DNA from: Janthinobacterium sp. PAMC25594
Lineage (GTDB): Bacteria > Pseudomonadota > Gammaproteobacteria > Burkholderiales > Burkholderiaceae_D
NCBI RefSeq assembly: GCF_019443505.1
Contig: NZ_CP080377.1
Coordinates: 5,332,001-5,396,000, forward strand
DNA length: 64,000 nt
Reading direction: 5' to 3'
Shown here in pieces: positions 16,945 through 24,228 of the stretch. The notes under the pieces are model-generated. The model made no database searches. It was not told the DNA's origin and saw only the letters and a program-made list of their open reading frames with translations. Made by a program: the position numbers and the translations under genes. Numbering within the stretch: position 1 is the first letter of the stretch; each line of letters starts with the position of its first letter.

Positions 16945-17940
16945 ATGAAGAGTCAAAATGATGTTGTTCCCCCTTCAACACCCCCGGTTCAGCCGCAAGC
17001 CCAATTCGTAACGATCGCCGAGGAAGAAGCAGGCCAGCGTATCGACAACTACTTATTAAGAGTGTGCAAGGGAGTGCCTAAAAGCCACATCTACCGGATC
17101 TTGCGATCGGGAGAAGTGCGGGTTAATAAAGGCCGTATCGATCAGTTGTACCGTCTCGTCGCCGGCGACGTGGTGCGCATTCCACCCGTGCGCGTGGCCG
17201 AAAAGGCGCCCACGGGCGCGCCGGCCGCCGAATTCAAGATCATCTTCGAAGATGCGCAGCTGCTCGTCATCGACAAACCGGCCGGCGTGGCCGTGCATGG
17301 CGGCTCGGGCGTCTCGTTCGGCGTCATCGAGCAATTGCGCGCCTCGCGCCCCGACGCCAAGTTCCTGGAACTGGTGCACCGCCTGGACCGCGACACGTCC
17401 GGCTTGCTGTTGCTGGCAAAGAAGCGCACGGCGTTGACGAATTTGCATGAACAGATGCGCGACGGCCTCACGGACAAGCGCTACCTGGTGCTGGTGGCCG
17501 GTGACTGGAAGAATGCGCGCCAGCATATCAAGCTGCCGCTGCATAAATATACGACGGCCGAAGGCGAGCGCCGGGTGGCCGTGCAGGCCGATGGCCTGGC
17601 GTCGCATACGGTGTTTTCACTGTTGCATAAATATCACAACTTCGCCTTGCTGGAAGCGGAATTGAAGACGGGACGCACGCACCAGATCCGCGTGCACCTG
17701 TCCTCGTCCGGTTTCGCCATCGCCGGCGACGATAAATATGGCGACTTTGCCCTCAACCGTGCCCTGTTGAAAGCCGACAGCACGCGCGGCGCCCTGAAGC
17801 GCATGTTCCTGCACGCGCACCAGATCACGTTTACGCATCCCGAGACGGGCAAGACGATGACCCTGAATGCGCCGCTGGCTGCCGAATGCGAGCGTTTCTT
17901 GGTAAGCTTGGGCAAACCATTGGCCGTTGCCGCACGATAG
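16945..17940 (+). CDS. rluC: 23S rRNA pseudouridine synthase RluC
   Basis: A 331-residue RluA-family enzyme. An N-terminal S4 RNA-binding domain (AGQRIDNYLLRVCKGVPKSHIYRILRSGEVRVNKGRI) precedes the catalytic domain with the signature HRLDRDTSGLLLLAKK, whose Asp is the nucleophile, and the C-terminal GRTHQIRVHL motif. RluC modifies U955, U2504 and U2580 of 23S rRNA in E. coli. The rne-rluC divergent pairing is conserved in proteobacteria. ATG at 16945 is preceded by GGGAAG. Confidence 0.94.
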   Translation: MKSQNDVVPPSTPPVQPQAQFVTIAEEEAGQRIDNYLLRVCKGVPKSHIYRILRSGEVRVNKGRIDQLYRLVAGDVVRIPPVRVAEKAPTGAPAAEFKIIFEDAQLLVIDKPAGVAVHGGSGVSFGVIEQLRASRPDAKFLELVHRLDRDTSGLLLLAKKRTALTNLHEQMRDGLTDKRYLVLVAGDWKNARQHIKLPLHKYTTAEGERRVAVQADGLASHTVFSLLHKYHNFALLEAELKTGRTHQIRVHLSSSGFAIAGDDKYGDFALNRALLKADSTRGALKRMFLHAHQITFTHPETGKTMTLNAPLAAECERFLVSLGKPLAVAAR

Positions 17941-18030
17941 TTATCAAACGCGTGCGCGCGACACTACTCACAAGGTAGTCAGTCGCCATCATTCATTCTC
18001 AAGGAGCCGGCGGCTTTGCCGTCGGGAAAC

Positions 18031-18690
18031 ATGGCAAGAAAGCAATTTGATCTGATCGTCTTCGATTGGGACGGTACTTTGATAGACAGTACCTCGACCA
18101 TCGTCAAGTGCATCCAGGCGTCGGCGAAAGACCTGGGCTTGCCAATTCCCACCGAGTTGCTGGCTTCGCATGTGATCGGCCTGGGCTTGCAGGAAGCCAT
18201 GCAGCTGGTGATGCCGGATGTCGAGCCGAAATTCCATGCGCGCATGGCCGAGCGCTATCGTTATCACTATCTGTCGCGCGACCATGAGCTGACCCTGTTT
18301 CCCGGCGTACAGGAAATGCTGCAGGAACTGTCGCAGCAGGCGTATTTCCTGGCGGTGGCCACGGGCAAGAGCCGTGTCGGCCTGAACCGTTCGCTGAATG
18401 CCGTCAAGCTGCTGTCGCTGTTCGATGCGACGCGCTGCGCCGATGAAACGTTTTCCAAGCCCCATCCGGCCATGCTGCAGGAGCTGACGCGCGAACTGGG
18501 GCAGGATATGCGCCGCACCGTGATGATCGGCGACACCAGTCATGATTTGTTGATGGCAAGCAATGCAGGCGCGGCCGGTATTGCCGTAGAGTATGGGGCG
18601 CATCCGGTGGAGCAATTGCAGGCTTGCAACCCCCTGTATTCGGCCGCCACGGTGGCCGATCTGCACCAATGGCTGAGCGAGCACGCATGA
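18031..18690 (+). CDS. HAD-family hydrolase (phosphoglycolate phosphatase-like)
   Basis: A 219-residue haloacid-dehalogenase-type phosphatase. Motif I is FDWDGTLIDS with the nucleophilic Asp, motif II lies in AVATGKSRVGL, the Lys in FSKPHPAM, and motif IV in MIGDTSHDLLMA. The cap region is helical as in Gph-like enzymes. The ATG at 18031 follows GGGAA; a TTG at 18016 sits 9 bp after AAGGAG and is a genuine alternative. The stop overlaps the next start (ATGA). Substrate not predictable. Confidence 0.88.
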   Translation: MARKQFDLIVFDWDGTLIDSTSTIVKCIQASAKDLGLPIPTELLASHVIGLGLQEAMQLVMPDVEPKFHARMAERYRYHYLSRDHELTLFPGVQEMLQELSQQAYFLAVATGKSRVGLNRSLNAVKLLSLFDATRCADETFSKPHPAMLQELTRELGQDMRRTVMIGDTSHDLLMASNAGAAGIAVEYGAHPVEQLQACNPLYSAATVADLHQWLSEHA

Positions 18691-19064
18691 TGAGCGATGT
18701 TGTCGACGTATTCATTTGTGCCGCCGATGCGGTGGCCGATGGCGGCAAGGGCGTGCGCTTTCCCGTCTCGGCCGGTGGCGAGGCGACCACGGGCTTTGTC
18801 GTGCGCCACGGTGGCAAGGCATATGGCTACCTGAACCGCTGCGCCCACGTGCCGATCGAACTGGACTGGGCCGAGGGCGAGTTTTTCGAGTCCAGCGGCT
18901 TGTACCTGATGTGTTCGACGCATGGCGCCATCTATGTGCCGGAGAGCGGCTACTGTGCGGGCGGTCCCTGCAAGGGCGGCCGCTTGCGTCCGATACCCGT
19001 GACCGAGCGCGACGGCCAGCTGTACTGGCAGCCCGACGAGTATGTCCAGCCGCTGCCGGCCTGA
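18687..19064 (+). CDS. Rieske 2Fe-2S ferredoxin-type protein
   Basis: A 125-residue protein with the two Rieske ligand boxes: C52-A-H54 (NRCAHVPIEL) and C76-S-T-H79 (MCSTHGAIY), the second followed by the usual Gly/Pro-rich loop. It overlaps the upstream phosphatase by ATGA and precedes sppA by 41 bp. This order is common in Burkholderiales. It probably transfers electrons in the cytoplasm; no partner oxygenase is encoded nearby. Confidence 0.88.
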   Translation: MMSDVVDVFICAADAVADGGKGVRFPVSAGGEATTGFVVRHGGKAYGYLNRCAHVPIELDWAEGEFFESSGLYLMCSTHGAIYVPESGYCAGGPCKGGRLRPIPVTERDGQLYWQPDEYVQPLPA

Positions 19065-19105
19065 AGCCAGGCACAGGCATTATTGCAATTTAAACAAAGT
19101 GAACC

Positions 19106-20107
19106 ATGAGCGATAACACGAATGACAAGCTGGACAGCAGCGCGCCAGCCGCCGGACACGGCGCCCCTGCGGGGAACTGGGAGCGCGACGTGCTGGAAAA
19201 GCTGGTATTTGCCACTTTGCAAGAGCAACGCGCGCACCGCCGCTGGAGCATCTTTTTCAAGGTCTTCGGCCTGCTGATCGTGCTGTTCGCGCTGTGGGTG
19301 TTTTATGACTACAACACGGCCGACGACAGCGAAACCCTGGGTCGCCACACGGCCCTGATCGATATCAGCGGCGCCATCGAGTCCGAAGGCAGCGGCTCGG
19401 CCGCCGTCGTCATCCCCGCGCTGGACAAGGCGTTTTCCGATGCCGGGTCCGTGGCCGTGGTGCTTCATATTAATAGTCCGGGCGGCAGTCCCGTGCAGGC
19501 CGGCATGATCGTCGACGAGATGCAGCGCCTGCGCAAGGGCTATCCGGACAAGCCCTTGTATGTGGTGGTCGATGAAATGTGCGCCTCGGGCGGCTATTAC
19601 ATCGCCGCCGCCGCCGACCGCATCTACGTCAACAAGGCCAGCGTGGTCGGCTCCATCGGCGTGCTGATGGATGGCTTCGGCTTTACGGGCGTGATGGAAA
19701 AGGTCGGCGTCGAGCGCCGGCTGCTGACGGCGGGCGAGAACAAGGGCTTCATGGACCCGTTCAGCCCCCTGACGGAAAAGCACAAGGCGTATGCGCAAGG
19801 CATGCTCAATGAAATCCACCAGCAATTCATCGACGTGGTGCGCACGGGACGGGGCAAGCGCCTGAAGGAAACGGCCGATACCTTCTCGGGCCTGTACTGG
19901 ACCGGGGCGAAAGCCGTGGAAATGGGCCTGGCCGACGATTTTGGCACGGTCGACAGCGTGGCGCGCGATGTCGTCAAGGCGGAAGACATCGTCGACTACA
20001 CGCAGCATGAAGGCTTGCCGGAACGGGTACTGAAGAAATTTGGCGCCGCCATGGGCGCCGGCGCCATGAAGGCGGCCGTGCGGCAGTCACAACCGGCGTT
20101 GCGTTGA
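19106..20107 (+). CDS. sppA: Signal peptide peptidase SppA (S49 serine protease)
   Basis: A 333-residue membrane protease of the short SppA form. One transmembrane segment lies near residues 51-69 (VFGLLIVLFALWVFYDY). The S49 core has INSPGGSPVQAG and the nucleophile Ser161 in MCASGGYYIAAAADRIY; Lys213 in TAGENKGFMDP is the likely general base. It degrades remnant signal peptides in the inner membrane. Last gene of the rluC-HAD-Rieske-sppA run; a structured RNA follows. Confidence 0.92.
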   Translation: MSDNTNDKLDSSAPAAGHGAPAGNWERDVLEKLVFATLQEQRAHRRWSIFFKVFGLLIVLFALWVFYDYNTADDSETLGRHTALIDISGAIESEGSGSAAVVIPALDKAFSDAGSVAVVLHINSPGGSPVQAGMIVDEMQRLRKGYPDKPLYVVVDEMCASGGYYIAAAADRIYVNKASVVGSIGVLMDGFGFTGVMEKVGVERRLLTAGENKGFMDPFSPLTEKHKAYAQGMLNEIHQQFIDVVRTGRGKRLKETADTFSGLYWTGAKAVEMGLADDFGTVDSVARDVVKAEDIVDYTQHEGLPERVLKKFGAAMGAGAMKAAVRQSQPALR

Positions 20108-20172
20108 AGGCATCACTCTTGGCTGGCAGGCAAGCCAGTCGAGAATGATTTTCAATAAGGTGGTAATTTGGC

Positions 20173-20200
20173 TTGAAAAAGGCGCTGCTTGGGCTATAGT
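20173..20200 (+). promoter_or_regulatory. Sigma-70 promoter of the 20.2-kb structured RNA
   Basis: TTGAAA and TATAGT are separated by 16 bp. This is one of the best sigma-70 matches in the window, and it points into a stretch with no open reading frame. Confidence 0.7.
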
Positions 20201-20206
20201 GAAAGC

Positions 20207-20379
20207 GTAGTTCTTTTCAAGGAGGGGCGATATATCAACTATGTTGTCAGTACTAACTTGATTGGCAGGTCTTGGAACTACTCGCCGCATCGCAGATGTG
20301 GTTTTGAGTGAATTTACATTCCTCACTGAAGTCCCGATGGGGCTTGGGAACGGCGGCGCAATGCCGCCGTTTCCTTTTG
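20207..20379 (+). ncRNA. Putative structured small RNA (about 170 nt)
   Basis: The predicted transcript has its own promoter, no credible protein frame, and four stacked structures. First, TAGTTC plus CAAG (20208-20213, 20218-20221) pair with CTTGGAACTA (20271-20280), closing a domain of about 70 nt. Second, TGAG-T-GAAT pairs with ATTCCTCA (20306-20325). Third, AGTCCC-GAT-GGGGCT forms a small hairpin (20330-20344). Fourth is a strong terminator. It does not look like 6S, tmRNA, SRP RNA or RNase P. No forward-strand gene lies downstream, so it is not a riboswitch for a neighbour. Identity unknown. Confidence 0.6.
20349..20379 (+). terminator. Terminator of the structured RNA
   Basis: AACGGCGGC, a 5-base loop and GCCGCCGTT form a perfect 9-bp stem followed by a T-rich tract. 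Confidence 0.8.
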
Positions 20380-20485
20380 TGCGTCGTCCATGCCGGGTGG
20401 GCAGGCATCGCGCAATGCGTGATCTGGTCTGGCTGGCAAGGCAGGCATGCGGGGGCAGGGCATGACGGGTCCGATGGCGGCGCGC

Positions 20486-20851
20486 TCAGGCGGCGCAGCC
20501 GTTACAGTGCGCGGGCAGGGAGGCCGGCTCCGCTGCCGTGCCGCCGCCGGAGCTGGCGCTGATGTCGGGCGGCATGTCCGCCATGGCGGGTGCGCTCACC
20601 TTGTCGGCTGCCGCATCCGCGTGCGCAAAACCGCCCAGTTCCAGCCAGCACATGAAATGACATTGCGCCTCGGCATGCCAGTGCGTCTGGCTCGCTGGCG
20701 ATGGCGGCGCGTCCGCCTTCTGCGACGCAGGGGCGTTGCGCCAGCGCGCCACGCCGAGTCTGACCTTGTGCATGGCCGCTTGTTCCGTGGCGATGCGCTG
20801 GCGCATGTCGGCGATGCTGCCTTGTAAGGCGATGGTATCGGTATGCTTCAT
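20486..20851 (-). CDS. Hypothetical protein, 121 residues
   Basis: Not recognised. AAGGA sits 7 bp before the ATG, supporting translation. The N-terminus is helical (IALQGSIADMRQRIATEQAAMHKVRLGVARW). The middle has a His/Cys/Trp cluster (QTHWHAEAQCHFMCWLELGG), and the C-terminus is Ala/Pro-rich ending with two cysteines (HCNGCAA). The His/Cys cluster could bind a metal, but that is speculation. It stands alone, with an 8-bp inverted repeat upstream. Confidence 0.6.
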   Translation of the reverse strand: MKHTDTIALQGSIADMRQRIATEQAAMHKVRLGVARWRNAPASQKADAPPSPASQTHWHAEAQCHFMCWLELGGFAHADAAADKVSAPAMADMPPDISASSGGGTAAEPASLPAHCNGCAA

Positions 20852-20894
20852 ACGATGTCCTTGTGGGTCGTTGCCTGGTTATTATTCCTAAAGC

Positions 20895-20916
20895 TCGTTA
20901 GGCGGATTCCTAACGA
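20895..20916. promoter_or_regulatory. Inverted repeat upstream of the 121-residue hypothetical gene
   Basis: TCGTTAGG-N6-CCTAACGA is a perfect 8-bp inverted repeat about 45 bp before the start codon. It is a candidate operator or leader hairpin; the responsible regulator is not apparent. Confidence 0.45.
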
Positions 20917-21107
20917 AGTTTCAGTCTATCAACGCGATATTCCGAGCGCTTGATATATCTCAAAGGAATTGGCCATTTATATCGAAATCTCACCTTGTGC
21001 ATCGCCGTATCTGTGCCTGCGCAAGGCCGGTGCGCGGTGCGCCGGCTGGCGCAGGCGGCGCGCCCCGCCGCTTCACGCTGCCAGCCGCTTCTGGTAAAGT
21101 CACGCCC

Positions 21108-21818
21108 ATGAGTAAATTATCCCTAGACCGCATCCTGCAATCGCAGGGTTTTGGCACCCGTAAATATTGTCGTTCCCTCATCGAAGATGGCGATGTCGTC
21201 ATCGATGGCGTCACCCAGACCACTTATCGCACCACCGTCGAGACCGAAGGCCTGGTGCTGCACGTGTTTGAAGAAGAGTGGGTGGTCCGCCAGCACCTGT
21301 ACCTGGCGCTGAACAAGCCGGCCAACTTCGAATGCTCGCGCAAGCCCAGCCATCACCCTGGCGTGCTGACCTTGCTGCCGGAACAGTTCACCTGGCGCGA
21401 AGTCCAGCCCGTCGGCCGGCTCGACCACGATACGACCGGCATGCTGTTGATGTCCGACGATGGACCATTTATCCATGCGCAATCGTCGCCGAAGCGTCAC
21501 GTTCCCAAGATTTACCAGGCCACCACGCAAGAGCCCGTGACCGATGAACTGGTGGCGCAGCTATTGGCTGGCGTGCAACTGCACGACGAACCGGCCCCGC
21601 TGGCGGCCCTCGTCTGCGTTCAGCGCGGAGAATTCCAGCTGGAAATCGTGCTCGAACAAGGCAAATACCACCAGGTCAAGCGCATGCTGGCAGCCGCTGG
21701 CAACCATTGCAGCGCGCTGCACCGTTCCGCCATCGGTGGCCTGACGCTGGAGTCGCTGGGCATCGCCGAAGGCGAGTGGTGCTACCTGACGCCCGAGCAG
21801 ATCGCTCTCCTCGCGTAA
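21108..21818 (+). CDS. rsuA: RsuA-family 16S rRNA pseudouridine synthase
   Basis: A 236-residue enzyme with an N-terminal S4 domain (LSLDRILQSQGFGTRKYCRSLIEDGDVVIDG) and the RsuA-type catalytic signature VGRLDHDTTGMLLMSDDG, whose Asp is the nucleophile, plus EGKYHQVKRMLAAAGNH-like (here EQGKYHQVKRMLAAAG) near the C-terminus. RsuA makes pseudouridine 516 in 16S rRNA. The start ATG at 21108 immediately follows a likely -10 (TGGTAAAGT), so the leader is very short. An intrinsic terminator follows. Confidence 0.85.
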   Translation: MSKLSLDRILQSQGFGTRKYCRSLIEDGDVVIDGVTQTTYRTTVETEGLVLHVFEEEWVVRQHLYLALNKPANFECSRKPSHHPGVLTLLPEQFTWREVQPVGRLDHDTTGMLLMSDDGPFIHAQSSPKRHVPKIYQATTQEPVTDELVAQLLAGVQLHDEPAPLAALVCVQRGEFQLEIVLEQGKYHQVKRMLAAAGNHCSALHRSAIGGLTLESLGIAEGEWCYLTPEQIALLA

Positions 21819-21834
21819 AACTCTCCTGCCTGTC

Positions 21835-21859
21835 AAAGCCGGGAATATCCCGGCTTTTT
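21835..21859 (+). terminator. Terminator after rsuA
   Basis: AAAGCCGGGA, a 3-base loop and TCCCGGCTTT form a perfect 10-bp stem running into TTTTT. Confidence 0.9.
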
Positions 21860-21896
21860 GGCGTCTTTAGCCTGCATTTGACGAAGTTTCCCGCAC

Positions 21897-22895
21897 ATGA
21901 AATTAGCAACCCTGAACGATGGCACGCGCGACGGCCAGCTGGCCGTCGTCTCGCGCGACCTGAAAACGGCGCACCTGGCCGACGGCATCGCCTCGACCCT
22001 GCAAAAGGCGCTCGACGACTGGAGTTTCATCGCGCCCCAGCTCGATTTGCTGTACCAGACCATCAACAGCGGCCGCGGCCATCGCGCCTTCGACTTCGAC
22101 CCTGCCAACTGCATGGCGCCCTTGCCGCGCAGCAGCTTGCGCGTGGCCGGCGGATCCTACCTGCAGCAGATCGAGCGGGCATGCAAGGCGGCGGGCGTTG
22201 ACGCGCCCGCCAACTTGCGCGAGGCGCCGCGCATGTATCAGGGCGCCAGCGACGATTTCCTCGGCGCCCACGACGACATCACCCTGGCGCACGAGCAGTG
22301 GGGCATCGATTACGAGGCGGGCATCGCCGCCATCACGGACGACGTGGCCATGGGTGCCACGCCGGACCAGGCGCACCTGAACATCAAGCTGTTGATGCTG
22401 GTCAACGACATCACCCTGCGCAACCTGGCGCCCGACGAGCAGGCCAGCGGTTACGGCTACCTGCAATCGAAGCCGGCCATGGCTTGCTCGCCGCTGGCCA
22501 TCACGCCCGACGAGCTGGGCGACGCCTGGCGCGGCGGCAAGGTGCATTACGCCTTGCGCTGCAGCCTGAACGGTAAATTGACGGGCCAGCCCCACGCGGG
22601 CGCCGACATGGCGTTTAATTATCCGCAATTGCTCGCGCATCTGTGCCGGACGCGCCACGCGCGCGCCGGCAGCGTGGTCAGTGCGGGCGGTGTCGCCAAC
22701 AAGGAAATCAAGAAGGGCTTTTCCAGCATCGTTGAGCGACGTAACCAGGAGATGATCGCCGATGGCGTCGCCAGCACGCCGTTCCTGTTGTTTGGCGATA
22801 TTGTCCGCATCGAGATGCTGGGCGATGACGGCAAGTCCCTGTTTGGCGCGATAGAACAAACGGTGAAACAGGCCGAGGCGCGCAAGTCCCGCTAA
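21897..22895 (+). CDS. Fumarylacetoacetate hydrolase family protein
   Basis: A 332-residue protein with an FAH N-terminal domain (MKLATLNDGTRDGQLAVVSRDLKTAHLADG) and a C-terminal hydrolase fold. Acidic metal-binding residues occur around YEAGIAAITDDV, followed by LLMLVNDITLRNL and YLQSKPAMACSPLAITPDELG. Family members cleave or hydrate acylpyruvates and fumarylacetoacetate in aromatic catabolism; the substrate here is unknown. No catabolic operon is adjacent. It begins 38 bp after the rsuA terminator, and its promoter was not identified. Confidence 0.88.
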   Translation: MKLATLNDGTRDGQLAVVSRDLKTAHLADGIASTLQKALDDWSFIAPQLDLLYQTINSGRGHRAFDFDPANCMAPLPRSSLRVAGGSYLQQIERACKAAGVDAPANLREAPRMYQGASDDFLGAHDDITLAHEQWGIDYEAGIAAITDDVAMGATPDQAHLNIKLLMLVNDITLRNLAPDEQASGYGYLQSKPAMACSPLAITPDELGDAWRGGKVHYALRCSLNGKLTGQPHAGADMAFNYPQLLAHLCRTRHARAGSVVSAGGVANKEIKKGFSSIVERRNQEMIADGVASTPFLLFGDIVRIEMLGDDGKSLFGAIEQTVKQAEARKSR

Positions 22896-22918
22896 GTTTC
22901 TTATAGGCAAAGGGAAAT

Positions 22919-22939
22919 ACAGGGGATTTGTCCCCCTGT
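22919..22939 (+). terminator. Possible terminator after the FAH-family gene
   Basis: ACAGGGGA-TTTG-TCCCCCTGT makes an 8-bp stem with one bulged C, 24 bp after the stop codon. The T tract is missing, so termination is uncertain. Confidence 0.4.
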
Positions 22940-23034
22940 TCCGCCGATGGCGTGCGCCCGCTTGAACCGATAATGTCTCATGCCCAGTCCGTATTGCGCC
23001 TAATCAGGCTGCAGGACTTCACCGGAGTTGATTG

Positions 23035-24228
23035 ATGTCGGAAGACAGCGACGCAGAAAAGACCGAAGCCGCGTCACCGAAGCGCCTCGAGCAGGCGCGT
23101 GAGGAAGGCGACGTTCCGCGATCGCGTGAAGTGGCCACGTTTACGGTGCTGATGGCGTCCGGCTGCTGCCTGTGGTTTGCCGGCGACGCCATCGTGCGCC
23201 GGCTGACGGCCGTCATGGTGTCCGGCCTGACCCTGGACCGGGAGCAAATCCTCAATCCCGACGCGATGATGTTGCGCATCGGCTACGACGTGGGCTCCGT
23301 CTTGCTGACCTGCCTGCCGTACGCCGCGGCCATCATGCTCGTCGCCCTGGCCTCTCCCGTGCTGGTGGGCGGCTGGCTGTTCAGTTCCAAGGCGTTCACG
23401 CCCAATTTTGGCAAGCTCAACCCGATTCGCGGCCTGGGCAATATGTTTTCGAAGAATGCGCTGGTGGAATTGCTCAAGGCCGTCGCCAAGACCATCGTCG
23501 TCGGCGTCGTCGCCTGGATGGTGATGCAACATCAAAAGGATGCCGTGCTGGGCCTGTCGGTCGAATCCCTGCGCGCCGGTTCGGCCCATCTGATCAGCCT
23601 GCTGATCACGGCCTTCCTGATGATTGTGGGCGCGTTGGGGCTGATCGCCGCCATCGACGGCCCGTACCAGATGTGGCACTACGCCAACAAGATGAAAATG
23701 TCCTTGCAGGAAGTCAAGCAAGAGTCGAAGGAGTCGGACGGCAATCCGCAGATCAAGGCAAAAATTCGCCAGATGCAGCATGAAATGTCGCGCCGCCGCA
23801 TGATGGCCGACGTGCCGACGGCCGACGTGGTGGTGACCAATCCTACCCACTACGCGGTGGCCCTCAAGTATGGCGAGAATTCGCGCGGCGCGCCGCAGGT
23901 GGTGGCCAAGGGCATCGACGAGGTGGCGGCGAAGATCCGCGAACTGGCGGGCGAACACAAGGTCGCCATCCTGGAAGCGCCGGCCCTGGCGCGTGCGCTG
24001 TACAAGCACACGGACATCGGCGACGAGATCCCCGAGGCCTTGTATGGCGCCGTGGCCGAAGTGCTGGCCTACGTGTTCCAGTTGCGCAGCTACGGCAGCG
24101 GCCATGGCCAGCGTCCCGACAAGCCGAAGAAACTCGACGTGCCGCCCGAGCTCGATCCGCTCGACCCCGCATCGCAGACCAAAGCCGCAGCCGACGCGGC
24201 AGACAAGAATAAAGGAAGTACACCATGA
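23035..24228 (+). CDS. flhB: Flagellar export switch protein FlhB
   Basis: A 397-residue inner-membrane component of the flagellar type III export gate. The hydrophilic N-terminus (EKTEAASPKRLEQAREEGDVPRS) is typical. Four hydrophobic segments lead to the cytoplasmic domain with the autocleavage motif NPTH in VVTNPTHYAVALKY; cleavage switches export from hook to filament subunits. The ATG at 23035 follows GGAG. The stop overlaps the flhA start (ATGA). Confidence 0.97.
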   Translation: MSEDSDAEKTEAASPKRLEQAREEGDVPRSREVATFTVLMASGCCLWFAGDAIVRRLTAVMVSGLTLDREQILNPDAMMLRIGYDVGSVLLTCLPYAAAIMLVALASPVLVGGWLFSSKAFTPNFGKLNPIRGLGNMFSKNALVELLKAVAKTIVVGVVAWMVMQHQKDAVLGLSVESLRAGSAHLISLLITAFLMIVGALGLIAAIDGPYQMWHYANKMKMSLQEVKQESKESDGNPQIKAKIRQMQHEMSRRRMMADVPTADVVVTNPTHYAVALKYGENSRGAPQVVAKGIDEVAAKIRELAGEHKVAILEAPALARALYKHTDIGDEIPEALYGAVAEVLAYVFQLRSYGSGHGQRPDKPKKLDVPPELDPLDPASQTKAAADAADKNKGSTP

